Below, piece by piece: positions 22,501 to 34,163 of a stretch of 64,000 bases of DNA. The notes below the pieces were generated by a model that saw nothing but the letters and a program-made list of their open reading frames with translations, did not search any database and was not told the origin of the DNA. The stretch lies in the NCBI GenBank assembly GCA_030549495.1, contig JAUIRK010000069.1, positions 806,001 through 870,000 on the forward strand, written 5' to 3'. The translations under genes were made by a program, and so were the position numbers. Each line of letters begins with the position of its first letter. The stretch's first letter is position 1. Source of the stretch: Nectonema munidae. Taxonomy: Eukaryota > Nematomorpha > Nectonematoida > Nectonematidae.

Positions 22501-25500
22501 AAGCATTGAAAATGAGTATCTATATCAACACTATAATAAAGTGTATACATAAGGTTGTTTTAGAGGTACAAAATAAATTCTAGCGGTTTCCGTATCGCTT
22601 CCTTGCTAGGGTGGTCACATATGTAAATGGTGAACATATTGCTAGTTGTTCTCTTGCTTTGTCTCATAATAATTAGCCCCTTCCCTCACATTTTCAAGAC
22701 AAATGAAGTCCTTAGCTAGTAGTAATCAATAACATTTTTGAGTACCTATGTTTATGTATTTTACTCTATGTGTGTTTGGGTTTAAATTATTTGCGTATGC
22801 GTTGAGACAGGGAGCTACTGAGGGGATGGGGGAGATGGTGGTGGGGGGGGGGTTAATCCAACTAACGAACCTACTTTCTAGAGAGGTGAAATTGACTTCA
22901 AAAGTGCTAAATATTACTAATTCTTAGACCTTTAAAAAAATATTAAAAAAGTTTAAGAAGATTTTTTTTTATCCTTTTTCAATACAACATCATTTTTCAA
23001 AATAGCGTCTTTTGTTGAAATGTTTTGTCTCTGATTATCATTGCTCCGCATTTCTTTCAGTCTTTATTTTGAATGATATGATATTTCTCTCAGTGATTTC
23101 CACTTTTTTTCATTTTGTTTTTTAATATCAAACAATTTTTATTACTGATTTGAAATAGTCTGTTAATTGATTTTAAAAATTCTTAAATATCATTTTTATT
23201 GGCAATGTTATTTTTAGTGTGATAGTATATTAGCATTTACCATTTACCCAGAATTAATCAATGATTTATTTAATAATTTTTAAAAATCTATTACAATTAT
23301 TATTGTTCTTTTGAAAAATTTAGGCGAGGGGGGGGGGTCTACTTCCCCTTTTTACAACTATTGGCTATTTTATAACCTTTTGGCCTGTATGTGTAATGTT
23401 TGCTTTTTTTTATTATATATCCTTGAAAAAGCGCCTTTTCTTGAAATAATATGATGCCTTTAAAAAGGAGAGTCTGAATAGTTAGAATCTAATCTAGTCT
23501 GAATAAAATGTTTAATGCCTATTTCCAAAGTATTTTTGTGATACACTAGAGGACACATATGTGCTGCCGCTCACAATTTATTAGACACTGATTTACTGTC
23601 TAATACTCTAATGAATTTGCATATGAAAAATAATTGGTTTCTGCATCATCTATCTTTACACTTCTTAAATTAAGATCAGATTTCATATTAGAAAACTCTC
23701 AACATGTAATTGAGGGGACAAGCATGGCAGGCACCATTTTTTTTCTAATAAATGATTTAATACTAAAAAAGTGCCTAATCTCAAGAGATCCCTCAGTAGT
23801 GTGGTATTATTGCGCAGCCCCAATTTTTATTCTATGAAAATTAAAGTTATTATAAATCTAAAAATTTTTTCCCAAAAATTCTTGAGGCTTTAAATTTTTT
23901 AATAAAAATTTTGTTTACTTTAAGCTTCTGAGAAATTAGATATTTTTTATTTTTTGCTACACCACAGTCTCAACGTGAAACTTAGCTGAAAACAACATGT
24001 GTGATACTTTCTGAATGAATTTCATTTATAATTATTGAATTGAATGTAAAAATTATGATATTTTTCAAATAGAGATTTTCCAATAAGTCTTTTTATCGTA
24101 AATTGGTGATAATATTTTTATCACTACGTTCAAAAATGATATGCTCCGTGCGTTTTTTCAATGAAATAAGGTAAATTGGAAACCTACCTTATTTTCTGAC
24201 AAACTTTTAAACGCTTCGAATTGTTCTTGTCTTGCATTCCTTCCCTTTATATTTTAAAAGGGATTTTTCCCCTTTTTATCTTAAAATTCCTGAAAATAAT
24301 TTGCCTAGATGGTGTATGTGATGAACCACGCTGAACACCACACATTCGCAGCTTTGGAGGTTCAAATCGCACTCAATGCCAAATTATTTCTTCTAATAAG
24401 ACACTGAATTGTCGGTTCTGAATGTTTCGATTGTTGGTCAATTAATTTAATATATGTGCTATATAAGACTTTAAAAGTCTCAAACTTAGAAAGCTTTGAG
24501 CCTGACTTCAAATATTTTAACGCAACTCTTACTTTCTGCTTCGGCTATAGAAGATCCATTTCATATGCTTACAAAATTTAAACCTATTTTTTCATCATTT
24601 AAAATAATTCCACCTCCTATCTTTATTAAATATCCTATCGCACTCCTTTCGTTTAAAATCTCATACTCTTGATTCCAACACAACTCTAGTCACAAGAACA
24701 ATTGCTATTTTTTTATTATTTAAATGCAACTAACTACTTTTTCAGGCAGTATAAACATGGAGTGGCCAGGACTCACCCACAACTTAACACATTTCAAAAA
24801 TAAAATTCAAGAGCTGGAGCCTGATCTTGAAAGAGAGAAACGACTACTCGAATTGAGGCATCTTTTTTTATAAATCATTTAATCTTTTTTCAAGTATCTT
24901 CCTTTATGTGACCCTTTGAAGTCCAGTGTCACACCATACCTTTTCAAGTTCCAATTGAGAAAGTAAAAAAAATTGATAAAATAATAAGAAATTTGAATCG
25001 AATAAATTTTTTACTTTTTTTTTTTTTAATTTTTTTGTAGCTTAACCCATTTACGACCAATGTTCCTATTTTGGAACATAAGTAATTTCATCTTCTTCTG
25101 CTTTTTTCAATGACTTTGAATATAAATCGTCTGCGTTTTTTTTAGATATCGTCTGCTTTGCTTGGTCTTAAATGGGTTAACTTGATTGTATAAAAATTTA
25201 TAATCCTTGTATATTATTCGAATTTGCTTGGTGCCAATTTGAATTTGCTTAGTTCCAATTTGAACAAGAAAAGGTTGTGCGCCAAGAAATGAAAATCGTC
25301 TCTTTTAAATATATAAAATTAAAAGAAAGCAGGCGATTAGCCTTCAAATTTTTAAAATGATTTTTGAGAGGTTCAGTCTGCTCACTACTAACATACTCTT
25401 CGCCCTGTGAGTCTAAAGCAGAGGTTAAAGATCTGTAGCCCGTAGAACCTATTTGTGCTACCACCAGACTTTTAACGTTCATAATCATTCAACAAAAATG

Positions 25501-28500
25501 TGCATTAAAAGAGTTAATAAAGTTATGATTGGTTAATCCGACCTCTACGGTTCCAACAATAATAATCAGGTCTGATTAAAAATATTCAAAAAAATACAAA
25601 AATCAATGAATCTTATCATTCATTGAAAAAAAGTGTTGAATAGTAAATTGTTAGATTAGAAGATCATCAATACCTTTTTTGTTAGTATCTATCCGCCTCT
25701 AAACAAGTGGTCACCAAACTACCTCCCAGGGGCCAGATTCGGCCTGCGGAGTAAGTTTATCCAACCCACAAGCTAAGTTTTGGGTATTGATTGGTGTTTC
25801 AAAATTAAAACATTTTTGAAGTATATTGTGTTCATTCCTACTTTTTATGTATCCTCAGTGTATCACTTTGTCACATCCATAGAGAAAACATCAAAAAGTT
25901 TGCTTTATTTTGTTTTAAACAAGTATTAATAGGAATTTGATAATGCCACTGTTTTTTAACTTTTCAATATTTCGGCCCGCGTTTTTAAATTTTTCGCAAT
26001 CCGACCCGCTTCAAGAAAAGTTTGGTGACCCCTGTTCTAAACGAATTGCGCTTAAACTGTTTCTGTTGCCTTCCGCGTGTTCTTGTCCTTATTCAACATA
26101 TCAATTTCGTTTACTTCAAATCAGTCACTCTTGGATATAAAATTTATGCAGTTGACATTTAATCAATTTTGCGTTGATTAGTCGTAAGAATAAAACATTT
26201 ATCCACTAAATCATTTTTTAAATGTAAAAAAAATCATTAATCAACAATGTACTTCTTATTTTCAATTATTAAAAAATATTGGTAGCTGTCAATTCACAAC
26301 CTCTGATTGCTAACACCAATCTCTTGTTAGTCCTAAAATTGTCAAGTTCAAATTTGGAACCTAATATCAAACTCATTTTACAACAAATTGCCAACTTTGC
26401 ATTTACTTCATTTTTCAAATGCTATTAAAACGTATTTTATTGAATTTTTTGAAGCTTTTTAAAATGGATTATTAATCTTAAATTGTAAAATGCACTCTCT
26501 AAATCCTTTTTTCGTTATACCCCAAAACGTGATGAGAAAGATTAACTCTACAAAACTTAAGTCGTTTCAAAGTTTTTTGATTCAGTATCGCTTGTTTAAG
26601 AATATATTTATTTTTTTCTTGTCTATTCTCACTTCTTACAGTTTTTTGTATTTAGGAAAAAATTATCAAAGCGATTCACGACGAGAGTTCATCCTCTGGA
26701 TCGAGCGTGGTCTGGGGGCAGGGCGGGTGGTAAAGAAGTTGGGCCCATCAATCCCTTGGGTTCCTTCGTTTACGACGACTTTGAAGCAAGAATCATTTCC
26801 AAAAGAAGAGTTTGTTATGCCAATGGTATATACGGTAAAATTTACCGACACTCAATTCACGTTGTTGTTGGAAACAAAAATGGTTTAATAGGTAAGAACA
26901 TATACTTTTTACAATGTCAACACACTAGGGTTGGGACTAAGATTTCCAGAAGTCTTCGTTTTCCGAGATTATTCCAGTTTTTCCCGTCGCTTAATAACGG
27001 AATCCTGGAGGAATGATAAGAGAGTTTATAAAAATTTAGCTCGAAATGTGATTGCATGTCTTTTACTTTCAAACTGTTTTCCATATTATTTAATTATTAT
27101 TTTTGTTGGAAATACAAAATTTTATTCTTCACTCTTTTAAATTCTCCCTGATTCATAATGTAAAGATCTGGCAACGCTAATTGGGATGATCGATTCTGAT
27201 TATAATCTGAAAAAAAACATCAAAATCTGCAAAATCGCATTAAAGCAAAAGTCATTATCAAAATCAGACCTAGAGGAGAATCACAAACACCTCTCAAAAT
27301 TCTCTGTTATTGTAATTACTTTTGAACATTCTGATCCCAGGATGGGTGGGCGCATACAACGTCTAAGAGAGCCACAATCCAGATTTTCATTTTTATAAAG
27401 AGACACCGGTCAAGTTTTTTTATTTAGGGTAACTAGATATTTTTACAAATCACATATAACAACGCGAAATAAACTAGAATTTTCTGAACTAAATTTAAAA
27501 CTAACCGTTGTTCTCATGAGGGTGGTGAATTTTTTCTAGATTACCGTACTTCTCGTATAAATCTAGTTTAGAGAAGATTCAGATCCTTTATGACATCTTT
27601 CGTTAGGCGTGGAAATAAGTTGTCATGTTGTCATTAAAAGGCTGTTGTTCAAAGCGAACACATTACATTTGCAATTACTGTAAAGTACTTTAATTTGGCG
27701 AATTATGTTTCAAAAACATATTTGCAAGAATTTAATTTAGCGAATAAACATTTTAAATATTTTAGATATTGAACTAAAAAATTAGTTTTAATGTCGAAGA
27801 AAAAAATCTTTTTTTTTAAATGTTATAAAAAACTTGAACTTCTCAAAATTAAGTTCTTGTAATTTAATTTCTAATAATAATTTTTGTGTTCTCCACATTA
27901 AATTTCTTGCAAACATTTCTTACTCATTTTTTGTTGAGATAAAAATTTGGTTTTATATTTTCAAGTAGGAGCGTAAAGAATATAGTGCATTTGAATGATC
28001 TTTGATGAAATGTTGTTTCATTTGAATCTTGCTCACATTTTTGAAGAAGGATAGGAAATAGTTGGTTCGCGTCAAATGGCGAACTAATAATTTTTCGCGG
28101 AAAATTCGGGAACAGTATATGGATAACGTATATAGTAATTAATAATTTTTTTAAAAAGCTTTTTATTTTTATTTAATTCCTTCCTCTTCGTTATATCCAA
28201 GCCTTACTACAATAATGTTTGCTATAACTTATTTTCATTTTTCTTTTACTAACAATCAGGTATTGGCGATTTCAAGGACAAATTTGAGAAACTTAGTGTC
28301 GAAAGAGCGATAAGATATGCTTCTCAAAAACTTGTGTACGTTGAGCTTTGCGACAAACGAACAAGTATTCTTTTTGTACTTAACCATTTTAAATTTATTT
28401 CTTTTTACATTTCTTCATAGTTTTCCATCCAATTTTTTTTAAATTTAACAAAACCAGAGTTTTCTTGTTTCCAGAAGAACCAGGTATGCCAATCTTATTC

Positions 28501-31500
28501 TTTTCACCGCTAACTGCAAAATCGTTTAATTAACGAGCTTATATATATAGTCAAACATTTCTAAACCCAAATTGTCTTATCTGGAAACTCCTATATCCAA
28601 AGAAATAATGCATATGAATTTAACTTTTCTAAAACTGTAAAAAATTTATCCGTGGAGAAACATTTCAGATTGATTTTTTAAATATTTTTTTTTTGCTTAA
28701 TTATAATAAAATTAATCAATGCTTAAAATTATTTTGTGTTTTTTTAAATTATTTTGTGTGGAAAAATAAGTAAATAAACTAAAAACTTGAGATAGATTTT
28801 TAAACTTTGAATTTAATGAAATTCTTGATCATTCTAACAAAAAAAATTTTTGTCCCATAATTCCGAAATTTGCAATCCTAACAATATTCTGATGTTGACT
28901 TTTGTAAGATTAAAATGTCAAATGTACATAAAAGTATAAAAAAAATTTTTTTTACGTGGAATCAAGTTTTTTATGAGAAATTCTTTTAAAACCTTTCAAA
29001 GTATAAAATTAAAAATCACTCTAATTTCGATAATAAGTGCTCAATTTTTCTCTTTTGAACCACACAATTCCCGAACTGACAGTACTTTAACAGTATAATA
29101 TCTGATTTCACCACCTTTTCAACATCATTTAACTCCATTCAATGTTACTGACTCTTAGAATGTAATGCGTATTATATTAACTTTTTAATATATATTCTAA
29201 TAACTATTTCGAATAAACTTGATCGAGACTTCACATGGCCCAATGCCATATGAGAAATGAGGGAAATGAAGTTTTTTCCTACTTCTCACCTTTTCGCAGC
29301 CTATATTTTATAGCTTAGGGCCATGTGTAGTATTTTTTGGAAGGGGAGCAGTTTTTTGTAATATTTGGGTTATTATCTTGTTACGAATTTATAAGGCTAA
29401 AAAATATAAGTTAACATTTATAAATTTAAATGTTAACTTCCATGAAACTTTCTAATGACTTTTCTTCTAACAAAGCTTGAATACTAAAAATATTATTTTT
29501 TAAATATTTGCAAAAACATTTATGAAGTATATATTCACTAATAATACCCTTTTTGATTGGTGTATGATTTTTATCAATGCACACAAAAGCCCTCTCCTAT
29601 CCCATATATTCTCCACTGTTATATAATAATCGCCATCTTATTTCAGTTTTTGTTGATCAGTCCACATAATTCTACTTCCAACAATACTGCAGAGCATAGA
29701 AATTATGATAAAATTGAGGTAAAAACACTTGGACTTGACGCAGACAAAAGAAATTCCATGTGTTGTGCATGCTTTGAAATATTTCATATTACACTTTTAC
29801 CATTTGCTATTTAATAAGCTTATTGATGATGTCATTTGGCGCCACTTTATTTTGAGACTTTTCTTGTTCGCAACAATGGCTTTTTTTTTTATAACTTTTC
29901 CGTTCTAAGAAAGTAGAGAAAGAATTCTTTTTTTTTGAAATTTGTTCCGTTAATCAATCAACACCAAATAATCTCTAACTTGTCGTTCATTTTCAGCATA
30001 AATGTGCATTTTTGTTTAGGTTATGGCTTGAAAACGCATCGCGTAATAAGTACAATTTGTAAATTGATTGGAATTAAGGATTTGTATGCCAAAGTGGAAG
30101 GATGTACTACAAATTATTATGAACTTGCAACACATCTAATCAGTAATCTTGTTAATCAAGTAAGTTTTAGTGCAGCATAAAAATTAAAATACGCTATTTG
30201 ATCTCAATCCTTTAGGAAACTCATCAGAATTTGGCGAACGAGAAGAAATTGCATGTGATTAAAATGTGTGAAGCAAACTTTTATTATCCAGAGGTTCTGG
30301 CTTCGCCTTCCGGGCATGTTCGCACTAGTGACGAGTTTGAACCGTCAGAAAATTTGGACTTTACTAATAGGTACACAAAGGGTGTTTTATGGATTAAGGA
30401 GAAAAAAAAGAAAATTTTTTATAAACGCACAAAAAATTATGAAAAAAGAATTCGTATTTTGGTAAAATCTTCTTTTTTTTACATAGCACACATATGGTTT
30501 CTCTACATTTGTTTTTTTCTTGTTATTTTAATTATCTTTTAAAACAATGATTAATCCCATCAAGACTAAACTAAACCAATATTTTTGAGAATTTTTTTGG
30601 TCTAAAAGATTAAAATAAATCTTACCATGATAAGAATATTCAATAAATTAAAAATCAATTAGCATACAAAAAAACTAATTAATAACCCTTTCGTGACCAG
30701 TGTATCATATATGTTACGTAAACAATTTTACCGTCGTCTGCCTTTTCAAATAGTTTTGTATATGAATCTTCTGCTTTTTAATAAATATCGTCTGATTTTT
30801 CTGGTCACGAAAGGATTGATCAAATTTCTTCGAATATCCAATACTTTAGCTTAGATATTATTCTTTTTTTTTGACATGCATCGATATGATAAACTTAAGA
30901 ATCTTCATAAAGGGTTATTATTCGAGGACATTTGCAACGGAATACTATAATGAAATTAATCATAAAATGGCCAATTTTTTTTTTGGATTCCTCTCTGATC
31001 ATGATAGAAAAACGAAGATGCACGTCCGACGCCAAATTACATCAGAAAAATGAGTTAAAAGCATTAAACAAGTATTCAAAGGGACTTGAACCCCTTAAAA
31101 TGGTAAAGTCTACTCTTTTCCAAATTAATTCATTGCTCTCTGCACTTTTTCAAGAATCATAGTGACTGCTGCTTTAAGAGAAAGGAGAAGATTTTATTAA
31201 CTAAAATTGATAAAAATTTACCTGCAAAATAATGAGCACGCTCCAACGATTTCGAGATAAGTTCTATTGAATTCGAAAATGTAAAAGGAATGAACTATGC
31301 TTATGTAAATAAAACGCATAAAGGAAAACTATTTCCAAATGAAATTTTGAAGGTGAAAATTGTATGCATGCCATTTAGAATGATCTATATATTACATCCT
31401 CAATCGATCCTAACTGCTTGATGGCCAGTTTGACACCGCTGTCCCAAGATAAAAATCATTTGCTTTAAAAATGTAAAAAAAAATTATAAAAAAGTTTAGG

Positions 31501-34163
31501 AAAGCAGAAAATTAAAAAAAAAGTTAAAGCAGAAAAAGCAGACGAAATTAAGTAATTTTATGCAAAACTTTTTTAAAGTGCATAATAGCCAAAAAATATT
31601 TTAATTTTGTGTTTAAAATAAATTTTAGTTTTTTTCATCAGATCTAGTTTTTTGACTGAACATGATTAAATTAATAGTTTAATTATATAAAATAAACTAG
31701 TCAACAAGGTATAAGAAACAAATTGAAGTTTTTTTTTGTAAATTTTGATTGCTGAACAATATGAATATCTCGTCTTAAAGAGCAAAAATTGTCAATTATA
31801 TCATTACAGCATCCTATTGGCCCTGATAGCGGGTTTCCATTTCTTTGATATCATGATGCAAACGCTCGCCTTGTTCATTGCTAACGTCTCGGATGTTTTC
31901 AGAAAAGCGATCTAAATGACTTTAATCATATTTTCACCAAGAACACATGTACAATGAAATCAAATTTTCGATTTCATTTTTTAATTAAAAAATAATTTAA
32001 TTAAGTTTTCATTTTTGTAATTACCAAGAAAAATTTTCACAATTTTTGACATTGTCTTCAATTCAAAAGTATACGAATTTGTGGTCCATCCAAAATTCCT
32101 GCTTTGAGTTTAACAATTGTGGATCCTGGAAAAACATCACATATGTATTTGAAACGGTGCGTGTACAACATCCTGCGGAATAAATTTAATGTTATCCCTT
32201 AATGAAAATGTAAATAAAATTTTACAGTACAAATTTGATTGTTAAAAATCTTAAAATGGTAGCGCATTTTGTTGTTTCATGCTTTTACATAGGTGTAAAT
32301 ATAAATATAATAAAATACTAGTTAGCACCCTCTAGTTCTAGTTAACTTAACTCAATATTACTGACATTCTAGTAGTATTGAGTAAATTCACTAAATTCCC
32401 TGCATTATCTCTTTTCTTCCACCCGATTCCCTCATAGGACTTAATCTCGCATCTTAGCTCTTTCAATGAAAATAACAGTTTTGTTATTAGTGTTTCTCTA
32501 ACAAGGCAATATTTTTTGATTTACATAGTTAGTTCAACTAAATCTTCTGAAGAAGCGTACATTCGAAAGTCACTTTACTTCCACTCGTGTACCTCCGTAA
32601 ATTTTTTTAGTCAATCAAATTACTACTCTGACTTTTTGCTTACATTTTCATGAAGGGATGACTTTAAATTTGTGATGTGGGATTCTTCTATCCATGGGAA
32701 ATGTTGTCCTGAACCCATTTGAAACAGTCTTCATTTTTATCAAAAGCTTTTAAATGTGAGCTTGATGTGTAGAGGAGGAAAAACAATGTTTCTTCACTTA
32801 CATGCACAGATTTTACATCTTGCTGCATCTGATCTCAAAGGAAACCTGGACACTTTGCATAGCTGGATTGTTGTTCCATTAGAAGATTAACTCCTTTAAT
32901 TAAAATCAACACCGATTATGCAATTATGCTCGCAATACAGTAGTATCTTATTCAAAATTAATTTTATTTTTTTATTTTTCTACATGGGTTGTAGAGTTCT
33001 ACATGGTTGTATTGAGTAGGCAAAGAGATAATGAATAGATAATGGTTATCTATGAAAAATGCCATTCCACGAAAACGCTATTTCACTACAAAATACCAAT
33101 TTTTTTCCTTCATAAAAAAAGGAAGAAATTCTTTATGTCGTCGATTTTGATAAAAAGTGTTATAAACACATCATTCTGCAAGCGATTTTTTCGTTTTAAT
33201 GGAGAAGCTAAGCATAATTTTTAGATAAGTTCTATTTGAGGAAAAATCTGAGGTAGAGATACGTTTAAATAATTTTGATTTTTAATGTCATCTACAGATG
33301 ATGAGTCTATGAAATTTTGTTCAAAATCAATTTCAGGCAAAACACTGAATACAGGAACTTCGAGTTCCTTGTTTAGTGGAACTAGTTTGAAAGCTGAAAC
33401 AAGAAAACTTGATAATTCTTAAAAAATCTTTTTATCCCATCTTGTTTGAGTTTTACTTTCTCTAATAATGATGTATGGTAACAACCAAGAATATCAATCT
33501 TTTTAGGTAATCTTGTGAAATCTTCAATTCTAGGTAAGGCTCTTGCATGCTTCGTTTTAGATGATGGATTCTTTCTCCAAGTTTCAGAATTTTGAGCTTT
33601 AACAAAACTAGACTTGAATCCAGAGCCATTTTTAGTGGAAGAAAATATTTTAAAAAAACTAAAATTATATCATATGTTGTTATAAATATAGTTTGTTTCA
33701 TAGTAGTTTTTATATGGCTTTATTACGAGAATTATTCATATTTAAATTTATAAATAAATTTTTATAAAGTTTTCAATACCAATTCTCATATTCAAAAGAT
33801 ATATTAAATTTAACTAAATTTGTACTTTATGATTTATATCCTGAGGAAAGTTTTTTTTATGAAAACTTAAAATTTCTCATATTTTCTTATTTCTTATGAA
33901 ATTGTTCATCTAAAAAAACACCAGGGTCGTGAAATAAAAAAAAACTTTTAGAAATAACCCTAATGCTCCATACTCCCATTTTTTACTCTATTTTCTTTTT
34001 TATGTAGAAAGCAGCAGGTTGGGAAAGGCAGACACGAATGCGGCATATTGTAGATGGCGTTGTTGCAAAAAAATCACCCTACCCCTTAACATGGGATGAT
34101 GTAAAAGAAGAGAAAAAGCTGTTTTGTGAAAGGCGAAAAAGGAGAAAGAAAACTGAGGAATAG
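19438..34163 (+). CDS. MRPS5: Mitochondrial 28S ribosomal protein S5 (uS5m), nine exons
   Basis: MRPS5 is a core protein of the mitochondrial small ribosomal subunit. Exons: 19438-19567, 22041-22166, 24746-24857, 26656-26891, 28260-28364, 28421-28483, 30020-30159, 30216-30461, 34008-34163. They join in consistent phase to ~437 residues, close to the human 430. Order: a basic mitochondrial presequence; RDLNRGQRVGEG; MEWPGL; AWSGG; the N-terminal S5 fold (YDDFEARI to VVVGNKNGLIGIGDF); TIFHPIFFKFNKTR; the C-terminal S5 fold (GYGLKTHR, CKLIGIKDLYAKVEG, ETHQNLANEKKLHV); and a C-terminal extension with YPLTWDDVKEE ending at TAG 34161-34163. A poly(A) signal AATAAA lies at 34268-34273. All exons are open. 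The intron after exon 3 appears to use a GC donor. Exon 1 limits are the least certain part. Confidence 0.88.
19674..19923. repeat. Pogo/Tigger-type MITE remnant in MRPS5 intron 1
   Basis: ttccgaattagtgatt occurs at 19674 and again near 19896. The second copy lies in a 'gccggattaacgaaggtccg ... gattgccggattaaagg' block of the style of pogo-like ends. The boundaries are not clear. Confidence 0.35.
20869..20900 (+). repeat. Partner copy of a 28-bp direct repeat
   Basis: aggtttgaactggcgtctag here recurs at 21197 inside the 21036-21257 MITE. It is probably a fragment of a related copy. Confidence 0.45.
21036..21257. mobile_element. Short MITE with 21-bp terminal inverted repeats (MRPS5 intron 1)
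   Basis: tatacttattgtaagtgtgc at 21036 is the complement, with one mismatch, of the sequence ending at 21257 (tgcacaattacaataagtat). The 222-bp element has no frame. TA ends suggest a Tc1/mariner- or pogo-type target, but this is inference. Confidence 0.6.
22041..22166 (+). CDS. MRPS5: MRPS5 exon 2
   Basis: After the acceptor ttttatttag the frame reads TGTQLLNSATGAS, RKRGKNVNRKRR and RDLNRGQRVGEG, equivalent to the human '[32 protein letters not shown]'. The donor is GTTGCT at 22167, a weak but phase-correct site. Confidence 0.85.
24746..24857 (+). CDS. MRPS5: MRPS5 exon 3
   Basis: After ctttttcag the frame reads SINMEWPGLTHNL, matching human 'RYGFLWPGLNVPL', then a charged helix ending ...EREKRLLEL. 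No GT is available before the in-frame TAA, and the phase needed by exon 4 is met only by a GC donor (ttgag|gcatct at 24858). Confidence 0.8.
25046..25176. mobile_element. 131-bp TTAA MITE (MRPS5 intron 3)
   Basis: Ends cccatttacgaccaa and, on the other strand, cccatttaagaccaa (14 of 15). It is flanked by TTAA on both sides (25042-25045, 25177-25180). The interior has three 'cttctgc/cgtctgc' words. The TTAA target and CCC ends again suggest piggyBac-like mobilisation. Confidence 0.8.
25249..25488 (-). other. Unassigned 79-codon minus-strand frame
   Basis: It reads MIMNVKSLVVAQIGSTGYRS, then LTSALDSQGEEYVSSEQTEP. Composition is more protein-like and GC-richer than most AT-driven frames here, but I recognise no family. 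It lies antisense in MRPS5 intron 3 and may be a transposon fragment. Confidence 0.3.
25705..26034. mobile_element. Non-autonomous hAT MITE, 330 bp (MRPS5 intron 3)
   Basis: The right end read inward is CAGGGGTCACCAAAC; the left is aagtggtcaccaaac. Flanks are ctctaaac (25697-25704) and ttctaaac (26035-26042), 7 of 8. Subterminal 'gggtcggattgcg' and 'gccagattcggcctgcg' blocks also pair. The first base of the left end is changed. Confidence 0.75.
26656..26891 (+). CDS. MRPS5: MRPS5 exon 4
   Basis: After tgtatttag the frame reads KKLSKRFTTRVHPLDRAWSG, then the start of the N-terminal S5 domain with VYDDFEARIISKRRV and RHSIHVVVGNKNGLI. The donor is GTAAGA at 26892, phase 1. A longer plus-strand frame across the same DNA is a shadow. 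Confidence 0.88.
28260..28364 (+). CDS. MRPS5: MRPS5 exon 5
   Basis: GIGDFKDKFEKLSVERAIRY is followed by ASQKLVYVELCDKRT, equivalent to human '[35 protein letters not shown]'. Acceptor aacaatcag; donor GTATTC at 28365. Confidence 0.85.
28421..28483 (+). CDS. MRPS5: MRPS5 exon 6 (micro-exon, 63 bp)
   Basis: Joined to exon 5 across a 56-bp intron it gives TIFHPIFFKFNKTRVFLFPE, matching human '[20 protein letters not shown]'. The donor GTATGC at 28484 is phase 1. Confidence 0.85.
30020..30159 (+). CDS. MRPS5: MRPS5 exon 7
   Basis: GYGLKTHRVISTICKLIGIK then DLYAKVEGCTTNYYEL: the start of the C-terminal S5 domain, nearly identical in pattern to human '[28 protein letters not shown]'. Donor GTAAGT, phase 0. 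Confidence 0.93.
30216..30461 (+). CDS. MRPS5: MRPS5 exon 8
   Basis: Separated from exon 7 by only 56 bp. ETHQNLANEKKLHVIKM and VLASPSGHVRTSDEFE match human 'ETHQQLADKKGLHVVEI...VVASPRG'. It then enters a Lys-rich extension with LDFTN..TKGVLWIKEKKKK. The donor GTAAAA at 30462, in phase 0, is chosen because it keeps exon 9 open. Confidence 0.88.
30686..30815. mobile_element. Second copy of the 130-bp TTAA MITE (MRPS5 intron 8)
   Basis: Ends ccctttcgtgaccag and its complement ctggtcacgaaagg. The interior repeats the same order of 'cgtctgc, gaatcttctgc, atatcgtctg' words as the copy at 25046. The flanks ATAA and TTGA are each one change from TTAA. Confidence 0.7.
31810..33600 (-). pseudogene. 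Fossil of an unassigned repeated protein family (MRPS5 intron 8)
   Basis: Scattered minus-strand pieces can be read as one decayed open reading frame. Its best block, near 31814-31905, carries SNEQGERLHHDIKEMETRYQ; another near 32090-32130 reads VKLKAGILDGPQIRILL; weaker pieces near 32700-32890 and 33470-33600 lie in the same order. I recall the 'EQGERFHQDI...RYQG' and 'KLKAGIFDGPQIR' wording from a multi-copy family of uncharacterised animal proteins, whose mobile-element class I cannot name. The copy is old and clearly broken in many places. Confidence 0.5.
34008..34163 (+). CDS. MRPS5: MRPS5 exon 9 (terminal)
   Basis: After ttttatgtag the frame reads KAAGWERQTRMRHIVDGVV and SPYPLTWDDVKEEKK, ending in a very basic tail before TAG. 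Human has 'DVKLDWEDVKTAQGMKRS'. The 3.5-kb intron before it is the longest after intron 1 and contains an unassigned relic. Confidence 0.75.
   Translation, partial: KAAGWERQTRMRHIVDGVVAKKSPYPLTWDDVKEEKKLFCERRKRRKKTEE

Noticed and set aside
24340-24375. ggttcaaatc resembling a Pol III B box
   Set aside because: No A box at the right distance and no cloverleaf pairing.
26490-26888. 132-codon plus-strand frame
   Set aside because: It is a shadow: the MRPS5 exon 4 frame over the same DNA matches the S5 family and splice sites.
31406-31565. Possible third copy of the 130-bp TTAA MITE (words agcagaaaaagcagacgaaa)
   Set aside because: Only about 40 bp are similar and no paired ends or TTAA flank could be placed.
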